A program made the position numbers and the translations under genes. Shown in pieces: positions 9,300 through 20,336 of a stretch of DNA of 64,000 bases. The stretch covers positions 1 through 64,000 of the forward strand of contig LATX02000198.1 in assembly GCA_001466705.2 (NCBI GenBank). The letters run 5' to 3'. Positions within the stretch are counted from its first letter, which is position 1, and each line of letters begins with the position of its first letter. The notes beneath the pieces are model-generated. The model made no database searches. It had not been told where the DNA came from and saw only the letters and a list, made by a program, of their open reading frames with translations. The DNA comes from Moniliophthora roreri (lineage: Eukaryota; Basidiomycota; Agaricomycetes; Agaricales; Marasmiaceae).

Positions 9300-12155
9300 C
9301 ACTCAGGACCAATCTCCAGAGCCTGTAGTGAGGAAGCAAAACTGGAATGGCACACAAATTTATACACCAAACAAACTCTTCATGTATTCACAATTGGAGG
9401 GGGCAGAGTTACTTGAGCATGTATGAATATCTAGCTGTCCTTATATACAGTCCAAGGAATATATCTACAGAAAAATAAATAATGTCTGATAATTCAGAAA
9501 ATGATAAATGAGTGATGGAGATACTAAAAGAGGGAATATTTGGATGTCACAGAGTCTGGCTACTAGAGTATCCGACCATATCCATGCAGGTATCTATGTT
9601 TCCAGGCATTCTGGGCTCTATAATTTGTATTTTCTCTTTTTCTAAGTCGGGTATCTATGAGCGGATGGCTGTATCCATCCCGTCTCTTTACAGCATTTCC
9701 CATTCCAGTATCCTCACATCAGTAGAGGCCTAGATGCCAAAGTTTCCAAGGTTGGAACATGCTGTTACTGTTCCTATCTCCTTTGACAGTGCACACTCGG
9801 TCTTATTTAGGACTTCTTATGGGTTTAGATATTCTTTGTATGTCTTGTGGTATCTGTCTGTAAGTAGTGGATGTCCTTTGGAAGTGAGTTCCATCGTTCC
9901 AAGATGACCTTATACCTAGTTAGGTTATCACATATTGTTTAGCTGCTGGTGAATTCTTTATTAAGAGATCACCTGCTTTGACTGTTACAACATGACTTTT
10001 TCTTCTTACTCATATGTGATGACCCCAATGCCCGTACTGATATCTGGCAATCCTGTTTACCAAATTGTTCTTTTTACTTACCAATTCCTTCTTTCAAGTT
10101 CTTTTCTTTGTAACGATACGAATTACTCAGCTGCAGATTATTGATCAAGTAGCTATATTTAGATAGGCATGGATGTATATAAGTAGGACGATCAGGGTCG
10201 AAGCTTCTCCAGCTTGACCTGGTTAAAACTTTATCATAACCTTGTCAGATCACTTCTGATCTTCTTTCTTAAGTCAATTCATCTGAGTTGGCTTCTAGAA
10301 TCAAGTCCTTCAAGCTCAAACTTGGATTTAGTGTTGACAGCGAAGGACTCGTGTAACATTGACTCTGATCCATATATTGACTTCGGAGGAGGATCGTTCT
10401 ATGATCGTTCCTGTTCTAAGTTGTCTTTCTGTTTTGACATCTCCTTTAAGTACCTCTGTACTGTTTGACTGCAGATTGCACTTTGCAGATATCATAGAAA
10501 GGTAAAGTAGAAATTAAAATCCTCTTGATAGCACTTTGAGAGCTTGGTTAACTAGCCAATGCATTCATTGGGCCATAGTTAGGTTCCCTACAGGTTTCGG
10601 GAGTGATCCGTTTTAGATCTGATACATAGATAAGTCAGGAAGTACAGCTTCGACACCTCTGTATAGCGTATCATATAGCTCTTTGTACTTTCCAAGGTAC
10701 CATAGCTTCTCTAAGGCAATGACTAGCAGAGTGGGCTTACTCTAGTCCTTATTACCTGTTATCTGGTGTCATATTAAAGTGTTCCAATTCAAAAGTAGTG
10801 TAAAATGAATAAAAGTGGGTCTTTTCTAGGTTAGACATATTAGCAGTTGATATGTGTAATAGCTTCACTCATCATTCATTGTTGTCCTTGTAGGAAGAGC
10901 AGACATCCTAGTAACGCTCTTTGTCAATCATCATTTTCGATTGCTCTGGTGATCTCATCATCGTGATGTTCACTGTTGAGGATGTAGAGTAATTCGAAGA
11001 TGGTGGGATGGAAGGGGCCAGAGTGGGTGATGTCTTTGGGGAATGCTTGAGTTCATTGTGAAGAGGAGGACATGTTGGTAAGATGATTGGGGAATTTCAA
11101 TGTAGATTGTGTGTGATTTTATAGGCGAGGTAGAGTTCCATTGAATGTTTTAGTCCACTCAGTTTTAGCCATTCATTGTGTGAAGAGTCATACTCTTTCC
11201 ACAACACGAGGTAGTGGGTTGGTTTTCTCTTTCTACCAGCTGGTCTGTGTCCAATGATTGCCTCTACTTCAAATTCTTCTTGTCCTTCTACTATGTCCAG
11301 TGGAGGTTCTAGAAAATTCAGTCCATGGGTTTTGTTTTCCTTATACGGTGTGAGAAGACCAGCATGAAAAACAGGGTGAATTCTCCATTGAAACAGCAGC
11401 TTTAACTTGTAGGTCACTGGTCCTAAAACTTCTTCTATCTTGAATGGTCCTTTGCGTTTTGGGGATAGTTTTGGAGATGGATATTCAAGCTTTAGATTCT
11501 TCCCTTCTAACCAGACCTTTTGGCCCTTTTTGAACTTGTCAAATGTTCTACCGTTTCTTTCCTTCACTCTTTGAGCGGAAATATCCAATAGTGCCAATGT
11601 TTCTTTCTGGAGTTTCTTTAGTTCCAAAATTCTTTGTTTGACAAACAGGACTGAAGATTTATCAAAGATTGTGGGAAAGGATCTTGGGTGATAGCCCATT
11701 GTGAGGTAAAATGGACTTTGTTGTGTAGTGGAATGGGTTCTGGCATTATGGGTGAATTCCACAAAATGAAGTAGGTCTTTCCATCTGGTCTGTTCTTTGG
11801 CACAAAAGAATCACAGATATATTTCGAGTTCTTAATTAACCCTTTCAGTTTCACCATCTGTTTGGGGATAATAAGCGGTACTTAGCATTTGTTTAATCCC
11901 TAATATCCTTTCCATTTCCTTAAAGACTTCTGCAGCCACTATGTATGAGGTGTTCTTTTAACATGGTTTTCTGATTGAGAAAACACTTAATCTTCTTGCA
12001 AAGAGAATTTTTATAAAACCATATATAAATTCTAAATTTCAATTGTGTCCTCTCAACAAGAATATGCCTGGAGAATACTAAATTTTCAGCAGCAAAAGAT
12101 ATGGAATTTTCAAATTCTGAAAATTAATAGATAATACATAATTTCCATACTGAGA
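9300..12155. repeat. 2,856 bp direct repeat, second copy
   Basis: Near-identical copy of 6443-9298, containing the same LTR part (9300-9981), non-coding DNA, integrase/chromodomain relic and start of a MITE. After 12155 the MITE continues to its right end, sequence the first copy lacks. Confidence 0.95.
11097..11936 (-). pseudogene. Ty3/gypsy integrase C-terminus with chromodomain, copy 2
   Basis: The 221 aa frame (11762-11097) and the 79 aa frame (11857-11618) are identical to those at 8240-9000. It has the same GPY/F-type region, chromodomain and upstream frameshift, and is bounded on the right by MITE copy D at 11937. It counts as an independent locus only if the 2.86 kb duplication is real. 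Confidence 0.88.
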
Positions 12156-12588
12156 AAACATTAAATTTTCTCTGGTTGAAAATGCTCAGAAAATGCTGAT
12201 AAGATAAGATAAAGATTCCACATTTTCTATTGTGGGAAAGTCAGAGAAAACACTAGGAAAACACTAGGAAAATAGTAGAAAAATCATGTGAAAACACTAT
12301 TTTAAAGCAGTTCTTAGATAGTTTTCATTTAGTTTTCCTTTTGTATTTAACATGTTTCCTTTGATATAAAATTCAAAATCTTGTATTTATTTCATTATTA
12401 TAAAATAATCAAAAAACACAGGCTCTTCTGGGAATTAAAATCCAGAGTATGCTTGCTGTTTTCAATATGTGATGATAACTTGAAACTAATGGAATTTTCT
12501 GAGTGTTGTCTGGAAGCAAATATATAGCAGTATTCTGAGTGTATTTCCTTTGTATTAATAGCATAAAAAGAACACCTCATATGTAGTG
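11937..12588 (+). mobile_element. CACTA-ended element, copy D (full)
   Basis: A 652 bp element from 'CACTATGTATGAGGTG' to 'CACCTCATATGTAGTG'. The terminal inverted repeats extend about 22 bp and then diverge ('AACATGG' left, 'ATGCTATTAATAC' complement right). The left flank is a - strand integrase fragment, the right flank a + strand integrase fragment; they are not two halves of one interrupted copy. No transposase frame is present. Confidence 0.8.
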
Positions 12589-12823
12589 TAAGAAGGTGGT
12601 TTTCATTCCATGCAAAAAGAGACTCAATGCCACAGAGACAGCCGAACTCCTTTTACAACATGTTTACAAACAATTTGGCCTACCAGACAAAATTATTTCA
12701 GATCAAGACCCCAGATTCGCAGCAGAGGTCTTCAGAGAGATGGGGAGACTGTTAGGAATTAAAGAAATGCTGAGTACCGCCTATCACCCTCAAACCAATG
12801 GGGAGACTGAAAGAGTCAACCAA
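12589..12823 (+). pseudogene. Ty3/gypsy integrase core fragment
   Basis: A 78-codon open piece on the + strand, flanked by MITE copies D and E. It covers the middle and end of the integrase core: 'VYKQFGLPDKIISD' with the second catalytic Asp, and 'YHPQTNGETERVNQ' with the catalytic Glu. No stop interrupts it, so it is better preserved than the fragments at 1-431 and 433-1034. It is still only a fragment with no domain edges. The frame continues by chance into MITE E. Confidence 0.85.
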
Positions 12824-13134
12824 CACTATGTACAAGGTGCTCTTTTTATGCTATTAATACAAAGGAAATACACTCAGAATACTACTATATATTTGCTTCC
12901 AGACAACACTCAGAAAATTCTATTAGTTTCAAGTTGTCATCACATATTGAAAACAGCAAGCATACTCTGGATTTTAATTTCCAGAAGAGTCTGTGTTTTT
13001 TTATTATTTTATGATAATGAAATTATAGAATTATCCTTTAATTTTCTAATTACAAATATACTAAATTTTCTGCCTTATAAAATAGTGAGAAAACATTTAG
13101 AAAATAAATATAAGATTTTGAATTTTATATCAAA
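12824..13134 (-). mobile_element. CACTA-ended element, copy E (partial, reversed)
   Basis: It starts 'CACTATGTACAAGGTG' on the 'tgctattaatac' side and runs about 310 bp, matching copy H, until copy F begins at 13135. The remainder of E does not reappear after F, so this is not a simple nested insertion. Confidence 0.7.
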
Positions 13135-13878
13135 CACTATGTACAAGGTGTTCTTTTAACATAGTTTTCTCATTGAAAAAACACTTGATCTTCTTGCAAA
13201 GAGAATTTTTATAAAACTATATATAAATTCTAAATGTCAATTGTGTCCTCTTGATGAGAATATGCCTGGAGAATACTGAATTTTCAGCAGCAAAAGATAT
13301 GGAATTTTCAAATTCTGAGAATTAAAAAATAATACAATATATTAGAATAATTTCCATACTGAGAAAACATTAAATTTTCTCTACTTGAAGATCCTCAGAA
13401 AATGCTGATAAGATAAGATAAAAATTCTACATTTTCTATTGTGGGAAAGTCAGAGAAAACACTAGGAAAACACTAGGAAAATAGTAGGAAAATCATGTGA
13501 AAACACTATATTTTAAAGCAGTTCTTAGATAGTTTTCATTTAGTTTTCCTTTTGTATTTAACATGTTTCCTTTAATATAAAATTCAAAATCTTATATTTG
13601 TTTTCTAAATGTTTTCTCACTATTTTATAAGGCAGAAAATTTAGTATATTTGTAATTAGAAAATTAAAGGATAATTCTATAACTTTATTATTATAAAATA
13701 ATCAAACACTGACTCTTCTGGAAATTAAAATCCAGAGTATGCTTGCTGTTTTCACTATGTGATGATAACTTGAAACTAATAGAATTTTCTAAGTGTTGTC
13801 TGGAAGCAAATATATAGCAGTATTCTGAGTGTATTTTCTTTGTATTAATAGCATTAAAAGAACACCTTGTATGTAGTG
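13135..13878 (+). mobile_element. CACTA-ended element, copy F (full)
   Basis: A 744 bp element, the longest intact copy, from 'CACTATGTACAAGGTG' to 'CACCTTGTATGTAGTG'. At about 13448-13510 it carries several tandem 'gaaaacacta' motifs near one side, each containing the terminal pentamer CACTA. No coding capacity. Confidence 0.8.
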
Positions 13879-14760
13879 ATAGTTGAAACTGTGTTGACTT
13901 TCATTTGTTGACATGGTATACACCTACCAACAAATAATCTGACAAACTTGCTCATTCCTGGCTACTAAAAGTCCTGTTATACCTGTTCTACCATGTTCCA
14001 CTGCCCCAGATGCCCTGTTGGCAATGATTCATGGATTCCTTAAACAATTTGTTGACATAACTGATCATCATTAGGTATATAAACTTTTCCTAGATCTTCT
14101 TTGATACTCCAGTCTGATGTGGTAGACTTGATTGGCAGCACACCTTGGCTTAGAGGTGTTTCCAAGGCTGACTTGTGAAAGTCATCCAGGCCCAATCTGT
14201 CAATAATCTGGTTTTGTAGATCTAAGTTGATTCATCAGATAAAAAGATAGTCTGGTAGGACTATAACATCCTTGTTATTGGTATCTTCTCCTTCAATCTC
14301 ATTTGGTCATTGTGACAGAGTGTTGGCCTGTGTGATTTGCTTCCCAGAGATGTGTACAAGAGTGAGGTTGAATTCTAAAAGGAAAAAACTCCATCTGTCT
14401 TGCCATCTATTGAGCTTCTGTGCTAATCTAAATTAGGTGAGGTTCTTATGATTGGAGAGTATAACTACTTTGTGTTTTCCTTCCATCAGATGATGCTGCC
14501 ATTCTTCCAATGCTCTAACAATGTCCAATTTGGACAATCAGACATGATTGGCCTCTTCAAACTTCTTGTGCATGAGTTGGTATTGTGCAATCCAAAAATA
14601 GATATTGTGCTCCAACATGGACAGTTCAGTGCAAAGGAAGTTGGTGATGGACTGAAGGATATTGAGAGACATTCTCTCCATTTCAATGAAAGGAATAAGA
14701 GAGGATTGTTTCATGATGCCTTTATATCCAGCAATATGCAAAGACCTTTCTTCTAAATGA
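13879..14760 (-). pseudogene. Ty3/gypsy RNase H-integrase relic, heavily decayed
   Basis: On the - strand, 14545-14420 encodes an RNase H piece ('ALEEWQHHL', then 'VILSNHKNLT'), and 14150-13885 the H2C2 zinc-finger region of integrase ('GQWNMVEQV', 'CIPCQQMKVNT') with several in-frame stops. Order and strand fit gypsy pol. Upstream, 14541-14741 is a 67 aa frame ('NILQSITNFLCTELSML' region) that I do not recognise and that does not join the RNase H in the expected way, so a chimeric junction lies near 14545. Confidence 0.75.
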
Positions 14761-14972
14761 TATGAATAAAGAATGAGATATAGATATAAACAAATATAAG
14801 CCTTGCTGGAAGACTCTTCTCTGGGGTTGGTAAAAGTGTGTTCAAACTGAGTTTTTTGCCAGAAGTCGCCATCTTGAGGTCAGCTTGGATTGAAGCAGCC
14901 TAGATGTGCAGGCATATATGATGTTTAATACAATAAGAGTTAGAAATAGACAGACATACTGTGATAAGACAG

Positions 14973-15355
14973 TTGGTGGTAATTTGTCTAAGATAAGACT
15001 AGTGGAAAACTACTCAAAAGATAACCTCCAAAAGTCTAACTCAGTTTGTTGTGCAAGTGGATTGGCATGATCAGAGTTGCCACACTTAGAATGCTAATAA
15101 AACTCTTAGCTAGGTTGATTCTCTCTTATTGAAGCAATCTACTTCAAGGTGTTCACCTCCAGAGGAGTATATATGGGTTTTTAAAAAGGGGTTTATATCA
15201 CAAACACACACAAAACACAAAGAACATGGTGCACAAAGCACAAACACAAGAGCTACAGTCCCATACAAAGACTTAATAGCTAATATAGTCTGACCCTATG
15301 GAGTTCAAGACTTCTTTAAGACTACTACAGCACACAGTGTACTGGAAAAGGTCTT
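14973..15355 (-). repeat. LTR-like repeat, minus orientation, partial copy
   Basis: From 'ttggtggtaatttgtc' onward this matches 5843-6235 with about 90% identity by eye (single-base and short indel differences). It is cut by the N at 15356. The sequence left of it (14761-14972) does not match the gag-like region left of the first copy. Confidence 0.65.
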
Positions 15356-15356
15356 N
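15356..15356. other. Assembly gap (single N)
   Basis: A single N joins the middle of an LTR-like repeat to the middle of a MITE. Confidence 0.9.
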
Positions 15357-15752
15357 AGGAAAATCATGTGAAAACACTATATTTTAAAGCAGTTTTTAGA
15401 TAGTTTTCATATAGTTTTCCTTTTGTACTTAACATGTTTCCTTTAATATAAAATTCAAAATCTTATATTTGTTTTCTAAATGTTTTCTTACTATTTTATA
15501 AGGCAGAAAATTTAGTATATTTGTAATTAGAAAATTAAAGGATAATTCTATAATTTCATTATCATAAAATAATAAAAAAACACAGACTCTTCTGGAAATT
15601 AAAATCCAGAGTATGCTTGCTGTTTTCAATATGTGATGACAACTTGAAACTAATAGAATTTTCTGAGTGTTGTCTGGAAGCAAATATATAGCAGTATTCT
15701 GAGTGTATTTCCTTTGTATTAATAGCATAAAAAGAACACTTCGTATATAGTA
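15357..15752 (+). mobile_element. CACTA-ended element, copy G (right part)
   Basis: The right-hand 396 bp of an element, ending 'AAAAGAACACTTCG' then 'TATATAGTA'. The terminal TAGTG has become TAGTA. The left part is lost at the N. Confidence 0.65.
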
Positions 15753-17124
15753 TACAGAGGTACTTAGAGGAGACATCAAAACAGAAAGACGACTTAGAAC
15801 AGGAACAATCATAGAACAATCCTCCTCCAAAGTCAATATACAGATCAGAGTCAAAGCAGGTGATCTCTTAATAAAGAATTCACTGGCAGCTAAACAATAT
15901 GCAATAACCTAACTAGGTATAAGGTCATCTTGGAACGACAGAACTCACTTCCAAAGGACATCCACTACCTACAGACAGATACCATGAGACATACGAAGAA
16001 TATCTAAACACATAAGAAGTCCTAAATAAGACCAAGCATGCACTGTCAAAGGAGATAGGAACAGTAACAGCGTGTTCTGACCTTGGAAACTTTGGCATCT
16101 AGGCCTCTACCAATGTGAGGATACTGGAATGGGAAATGCTGTAAAGAGACAGGACAGATACAGCCATCCGCTCATAGATACCTGGGTGAGAAAAAGAGAA
16201 AATACAAATTATAGAGCCCAGAACACCTGGAAACATAGATACCCACGCGGATATGGTCAGATACCCTAGTGGCCAAACTCTGTGACATCTGAATATTCCC
16301 TCTTTTAGTATCTCCGTCACTCATTTATCATTTCCTGAATTATCAGACATTATCTATATTTTTCTGTAGATATATTCCTTGGACTGTATATAAGGACAGC
16401 TAGATATTCGTACATAGTCAAGTAACTCTGCCCCCTCTGATTGTGAATACATGAAGAGTTTGTTTGGTGTATAAATTTGTGTGCCATTCCAGTTTTGCTT
16501 CCTCACTTCAGGCCCTGGAGATTGGTCCTGAGTGACTCCAGAGAAATAGAAATCTGATAACAAACTTGTGTTATAAGAGATAAGAGTAACATCTTAAGTG
16601 CGTTGTCATGCTCTTCTAAGAGAAACTTTACACTAAGAAGAAGCCTTGGGCACTTGGAGTGTGGCCTGTGTGTATCAGGTTGTGACACACTTAGAGTCTT
16701 AGCAAGGGGTGTGCCTACACTGAACTCTTTGTAGAAATTGGTCTAGGACCTTTTCCAGTACACTGTATACTGTAGTTATCTTGAAGAAGTCTTGAACTCT
16801 GTAGGGTCAGACTATATCAGCTATTGAGTCTTTGTATGGGACTGTAGCTCTTGTGTCTGTGCTTTGTGCACTGTGTTCCTTGTGTTTTGTGTGTGTGTTT
16901 ACCCAATAAACCCATTTTAAAACCATCTATACTCCTCTGGAGGTGAACACTTTGAAGTAGAACACTTCAATAAGAGAGAATCAACCTAGCTAAGAGTTTT
17001 GTTAGCATTCTAAGTGCAGTAACTCTGATCACGTCAATCCACACTTGCACAACAAACTGAGTTAGACTTTTGGAGGTTATCTTTTGGGTAGTTTTCCACT
17101 AGTCTTATCTTAGACAAATTACCG
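15753..17124 (+). repeat. LTR-like repeat, plus orientation
   Basis: This is the reverse complement of 5843-7612 with an internal deletion. It has a TATA-like 'ctgtatataagg' at about 16384, 'cccaataaaccc' at about 16901 as poly(A)-type signal, and the end 'GACAAATTACC' at 17124. Near 15850 about 380 bp present in the other copy (around 7125-7500) are absent; the breakpoint lies in a shared 'agtcaa', as expected of a microhomology deletion. No gypsy coding sequence adjoins it on either side, so it may be a solo LTR or a cut-off end. Confidence 0.6.
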
Positions 17125-17486
17125 GTCATCAATTGAACAGGCGAGGTCTCAGAGCACATGGAAAGAATCGGGTCAGCCAACATGAGACATCTCATCCTTG
17201 ATGCAGTCAGGAAGACCCTAGTAGTACTGGTAAGAGAAGGCATTCTCGCCCCAATCCAGTTCAACCATAGTGCCCTGGAACTTGAGATTGTAGGTGTGGA
17301 TGTGATCGGCATCACACATCTGGAGGTTGTTGAGAGTGTCCTCTGCTTCAGCTCATGAGTTACAAGGTCCGAAGTTGACCCAGAGTTTGTTTACAAATAT
17401 AGCATAGTTCTCGGTCCAAAGAGCTTTGGGCCCCAGCTGAACACCAAGAATGTCATGCTGGAACTATTTCAATGTGTTGCCCCAAA
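17125..17486. other. Unassigned repeat-block sequence
   Basis: Sits between the LTR end and MITE H, with higher GC than its neighbours. Frames of 93 aa (-, 17034-17315) and 66 aa (+, 17158-17358) overlap, and neither is recognisable. It could be a fragment of another transposon. Confidence 0.3.
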
Positions 17487-18217
17487 CACTATGTATGAGG
17501 TGTTCTTCTTATGCTATTAATACAAAGGAAATACACCCAGAATACTGCTATATATTTGCTTTCAGACAACACTCAGAAAACTCTATTAGTTTCAAGTTGT
17601 CATCACATATTGAAAACAGCAAGCATACTCTGGATTTTAATTTCCAGAAGAGTCTGTGTTTTTTTATTATTTTATGATAATGAAATTATAGAATTATCCT
17701 TTAATTTTCTAATTACAAATATACTAAATTTTCTGCCTTATAAAATAGTAAGAAAACATTTAGAAAACAAATATAAGATTTTGAATTTTATATTAAAGGA
17801 AACATGTTAAGTACAAAAGGAAAACTATATGAAAACTATCTAAGAACTGCTTTAAAATACAGTGTTTTCACATGATTTTCCTACTATCTTTCTAGTGTTT
17901 TCCTAGTGTTTTCCTAGTGTTTTCTCTGATTTTCCCACAATAGAAAATGTGGAATCTTTATCTTATCTTATCAGCATTTTCTGAGCATTTTCAACCAGAG
18001 AAAATTTAATGTTTTCTCAGTATGAAAATTATTCTAATATATTGTATTATCTATTAATTCTCAGAATTTGAAAATTTAGTATTCTCCAGACATATTCTTG
18101 TTGAGAGGACACAATTGAAATTTAGAATTTATATATAGTTTTATAAAAATTCTCTTTGCAAGATTAAGTGTTTTCTCAATGAGAAAACCATGTTAAAAGA
18201 ACACCTCATATGTAGTG
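17487..18217 (-). mobile_element. CACTA-ended element, copy H (full, reversed)
   Basis: A 731 bp element from 'CACTATGTATGAGGTG' to 'CACCTCATATGTAGTG'. A run 'ctagtgttttc' repeated three times at about 17892-17925 mirrors the gaaaacacta run of copy F. The flanks ('caaa' and 'agag') give no clear target duplication. The frames at 17450-17810 lie in the element and are shared by all copies as DNA, not as a supported protein. Confidence 0.8.
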
Positions 18218-19090
18218 AGAGGAGAGAAGAGAAGAGTGTAGAACAACATTAATTTTCCACTTGGAGTATAACGGTAGAACACAGTGGTTTATATCTACTG
18301 GGAGAGAATACAATGTGGAGAACATATGTAGCCTATGAAGACAATGATCAAGAAGTTGCTACAAGAAAACATGTTGTAAGATGTACAATGGCAGAGATTA
18401 ATGGAACATGTAGGTTATGATGGAGGAGACACATAAGCATGTCTCGTATGGGTCAACGGCCGAGCCAAGTCATATGGGCATAACAGGCAGCACATTACAG
18501 GGATTTCAATGAGATGTAGGTGTTATATCACATTACAGGCAATATACTGTGTTATACATGTTCTACAATGTATTGCTAATCCTAGATGCAGCCTTGCTTC
18601 AATTCAATCCAAATGAACAGGCAAAAGAATCATATATTGATTCCAAGTACATACATATATACAGGGTAAAGTATTACTAGCAACAATGATATCTATACAA
18701 CCCTGGAATCCCCTCATATTCACAGTGGACAGGGTATCTAAAGGCAAGAATGAGTAAATATGTTACTAGAGAAAAATCCATAAGAGCAAACTTACCGAAC
18801 CATATGTCATGAAGAGCAACACTGGTGATCGAAGAACCTGACAGTATTATTAGTAAATAAGATAGAAGAGCAAATGATGGAGGCAGACCTTATATGGACA
18901 TATGAGAGCACTGATGATAGAATGAGTTTGATTGTACATAACATAGCATTCAACTTATTGGACCTAGGCTTGAAGATGTAAGAATCTATGTTATAAGATA
19001 AGCTATGAGAGACATACCTTCTTTCAGACAGCATCTGAGTACTCATGTTACTGATGGGTGTAGTTGAGGTGTTAGTGGTGTTGACAGACA
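18218..19090. other. Non-coding stretch before copia relic
   Basis: No recognisable gene. A purine-rich gagaggagag run follows the MITE. A 121 aa - strand frame (18807-19172) has no recognisable domain and overlaps the imperfect repeat that follows. Confidence 0.4.
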
Positions 19091-19096
19091 TTGTTG

Positions 19097-19277
19097 ATGG
19101 CATTGGCAGCAGTGAGAGCGGTGATGTGGCACACAATGTTGAGAACATTGATGGTGACGTGTCAGACAGCATCAGTGTTATTAGGGAATGTTGTCAAGAG
19201 CTTTGGTGTTGAACATAGTGTTGGCAGCACTGAGGGTGGTGATGTGGCACATAATATTGGTTGCAGTGATGTGTCAA
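19097..19277 (+). repeat. Imperfect tandem repeat, unit about 118 bp
   Basis: 'ttggcagcagtgag' then 'cggtgatgtggcac' at 19103 recurs with a few changes at 19221. Two units are visible before the N at 19278. It lies just left of the copia fragment but is not in frame with it. Confidence 0.55.
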
Positions 19278-19278
19278 N
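19278..19278. other. Assembly gap (single N)
   Basis: A single N at the left edge of the copia fragment. The 380 aa frame that crosses it joins unrelated sequence and should not be trusted left of the N. Confidence 0.9.
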
Positions 19279-20329
19279 ATGTCCCCCCAATCTCTGTGTC
19301 TTTGTTCGTCGCACTGAGAAGGGTACTGTCATCATTACCTCTCATGTTGATAATCTTAGTCTGTTTGCTAGCTCCAAGTCTATTCTTGATGAGTTCAAGT
19401 CTAACCTCAGCAAGCATGTTGTCATCTCTGATAAGGAGGAGATTTCTCAACTGCTGGGTATGACTGTCACTCGAGACAGAGCAGCTTATACCATCTCCTT
19501 CAATCAGTCTTTGTACATTGACTCAATTGTTGAGTGCTTTGGTTTGGGATCAGCTCATCCCTCACCTACTCCTATTGCACATGGTACAAAACTTTCCAAG
19601 ACACAGTCACCTACCACTCTGGAGGAGCAGTCCACAATGGCCAAAGTTCCCTACCAGTCAGCAGTTGGCTCCATCATGCATGCTGCTGTCATGACTAGGC
19701 CAGATATCTCCCATGCTTGCCAGTGTGTTGCTCAGTTCATGCAGAACCCTGGTGAGGCCCACTGGACTGCTGTGAAGCAGATCATTCAGTACTTGAAGGG
19801 TACTAGAAATCTATCACTCACATTGGGTGGTGCATCTAAGTCCTTTGACATCACTGCATGGTCAGATTCCAACTTTGCTGGCCATCCAGATCATGGACAG
19901 TCAGTCTCAGAATATGCTCTTTTCCTGAGAAGGGGATGCTTTTCTTGGAGATCCAGAAAGCAGACTGCCACTGCTTCCTCAACTAGTGAAGCTGAGTACT
20001 ATGCAGCTCACCTTTGTGGTCATGAAGTCATCTGGTTCTGCCAACTCATAGAGCAGATTGGCTTCCCTCTAGAGGCTCCAACACCTTTCCATGTTGACTC
20101 TCAGGCTGCTATTGTGAACATAAACTCTGAGCAGATCAATGGTTCCAATAAGCATGTCAAGGTGTCATATTATTGGATTTGTGAAGTTGTCATTGAGGAT
20201 CAACACATTGTCACTGTGAATGTTCCCTCATGAGACAATTGTGCTGACATCTTCACTAAGAGCTTTGCTGGACCTGCTCACTCTTGCTTGGTTCAGATGC
20301 TTGGTCTTGAAGTTGTGGGTACTCACTGA
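19279..20329 (+). pseudogene. Ty1/copia RT end and RNase H
   Basis: The + strand encodes the C-terminal part of a copia Pol. First come the RT thumb and connection ('ITSHVDNLSLFASS', 'YQSAVGSIMHAAVMTRPDI'), then RNase H ('WSDSNFAGHPDHGQS', 'SSTSEAEYYAA', 'VDSQAAI') and the terminal 'ADIFTKSFAGPAH' motif. A TGA at 20231-20233 interrupts the frame just before that motif; beyond it the same frame stays open to a TGA at 20327-20329. The rest of the element (Gag, integrase, most of RT) is missing left of the N at 19278. In the intact element this part would degrade the RNA strand during cDNA synthesis. The copia assignment is secure. Confidence 0.92.
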
Positions 20330-20336
20330 GGGGGAG

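Noticed and set aside
6443..12155. Genuine tandem duplication of a gypsy segment
   Set aside because: The junction falls exactly on an N with both copies truncated at repeat ends. An uncollapsed haplotype overlap explains this better.
13448..13510. CRISPR-like short repeats in the MITE
   Set aside because: The units are short, abut without unique spacers, and lie in a eukaryotic transposon.
17450..17810. Frames of 60-144 aa in the CACTA-ended elements
   Set aside because: They occur in every copy, in several frames at once, with AT-rich codons and no shared start. They reflect the repeated DNA, not a gene.
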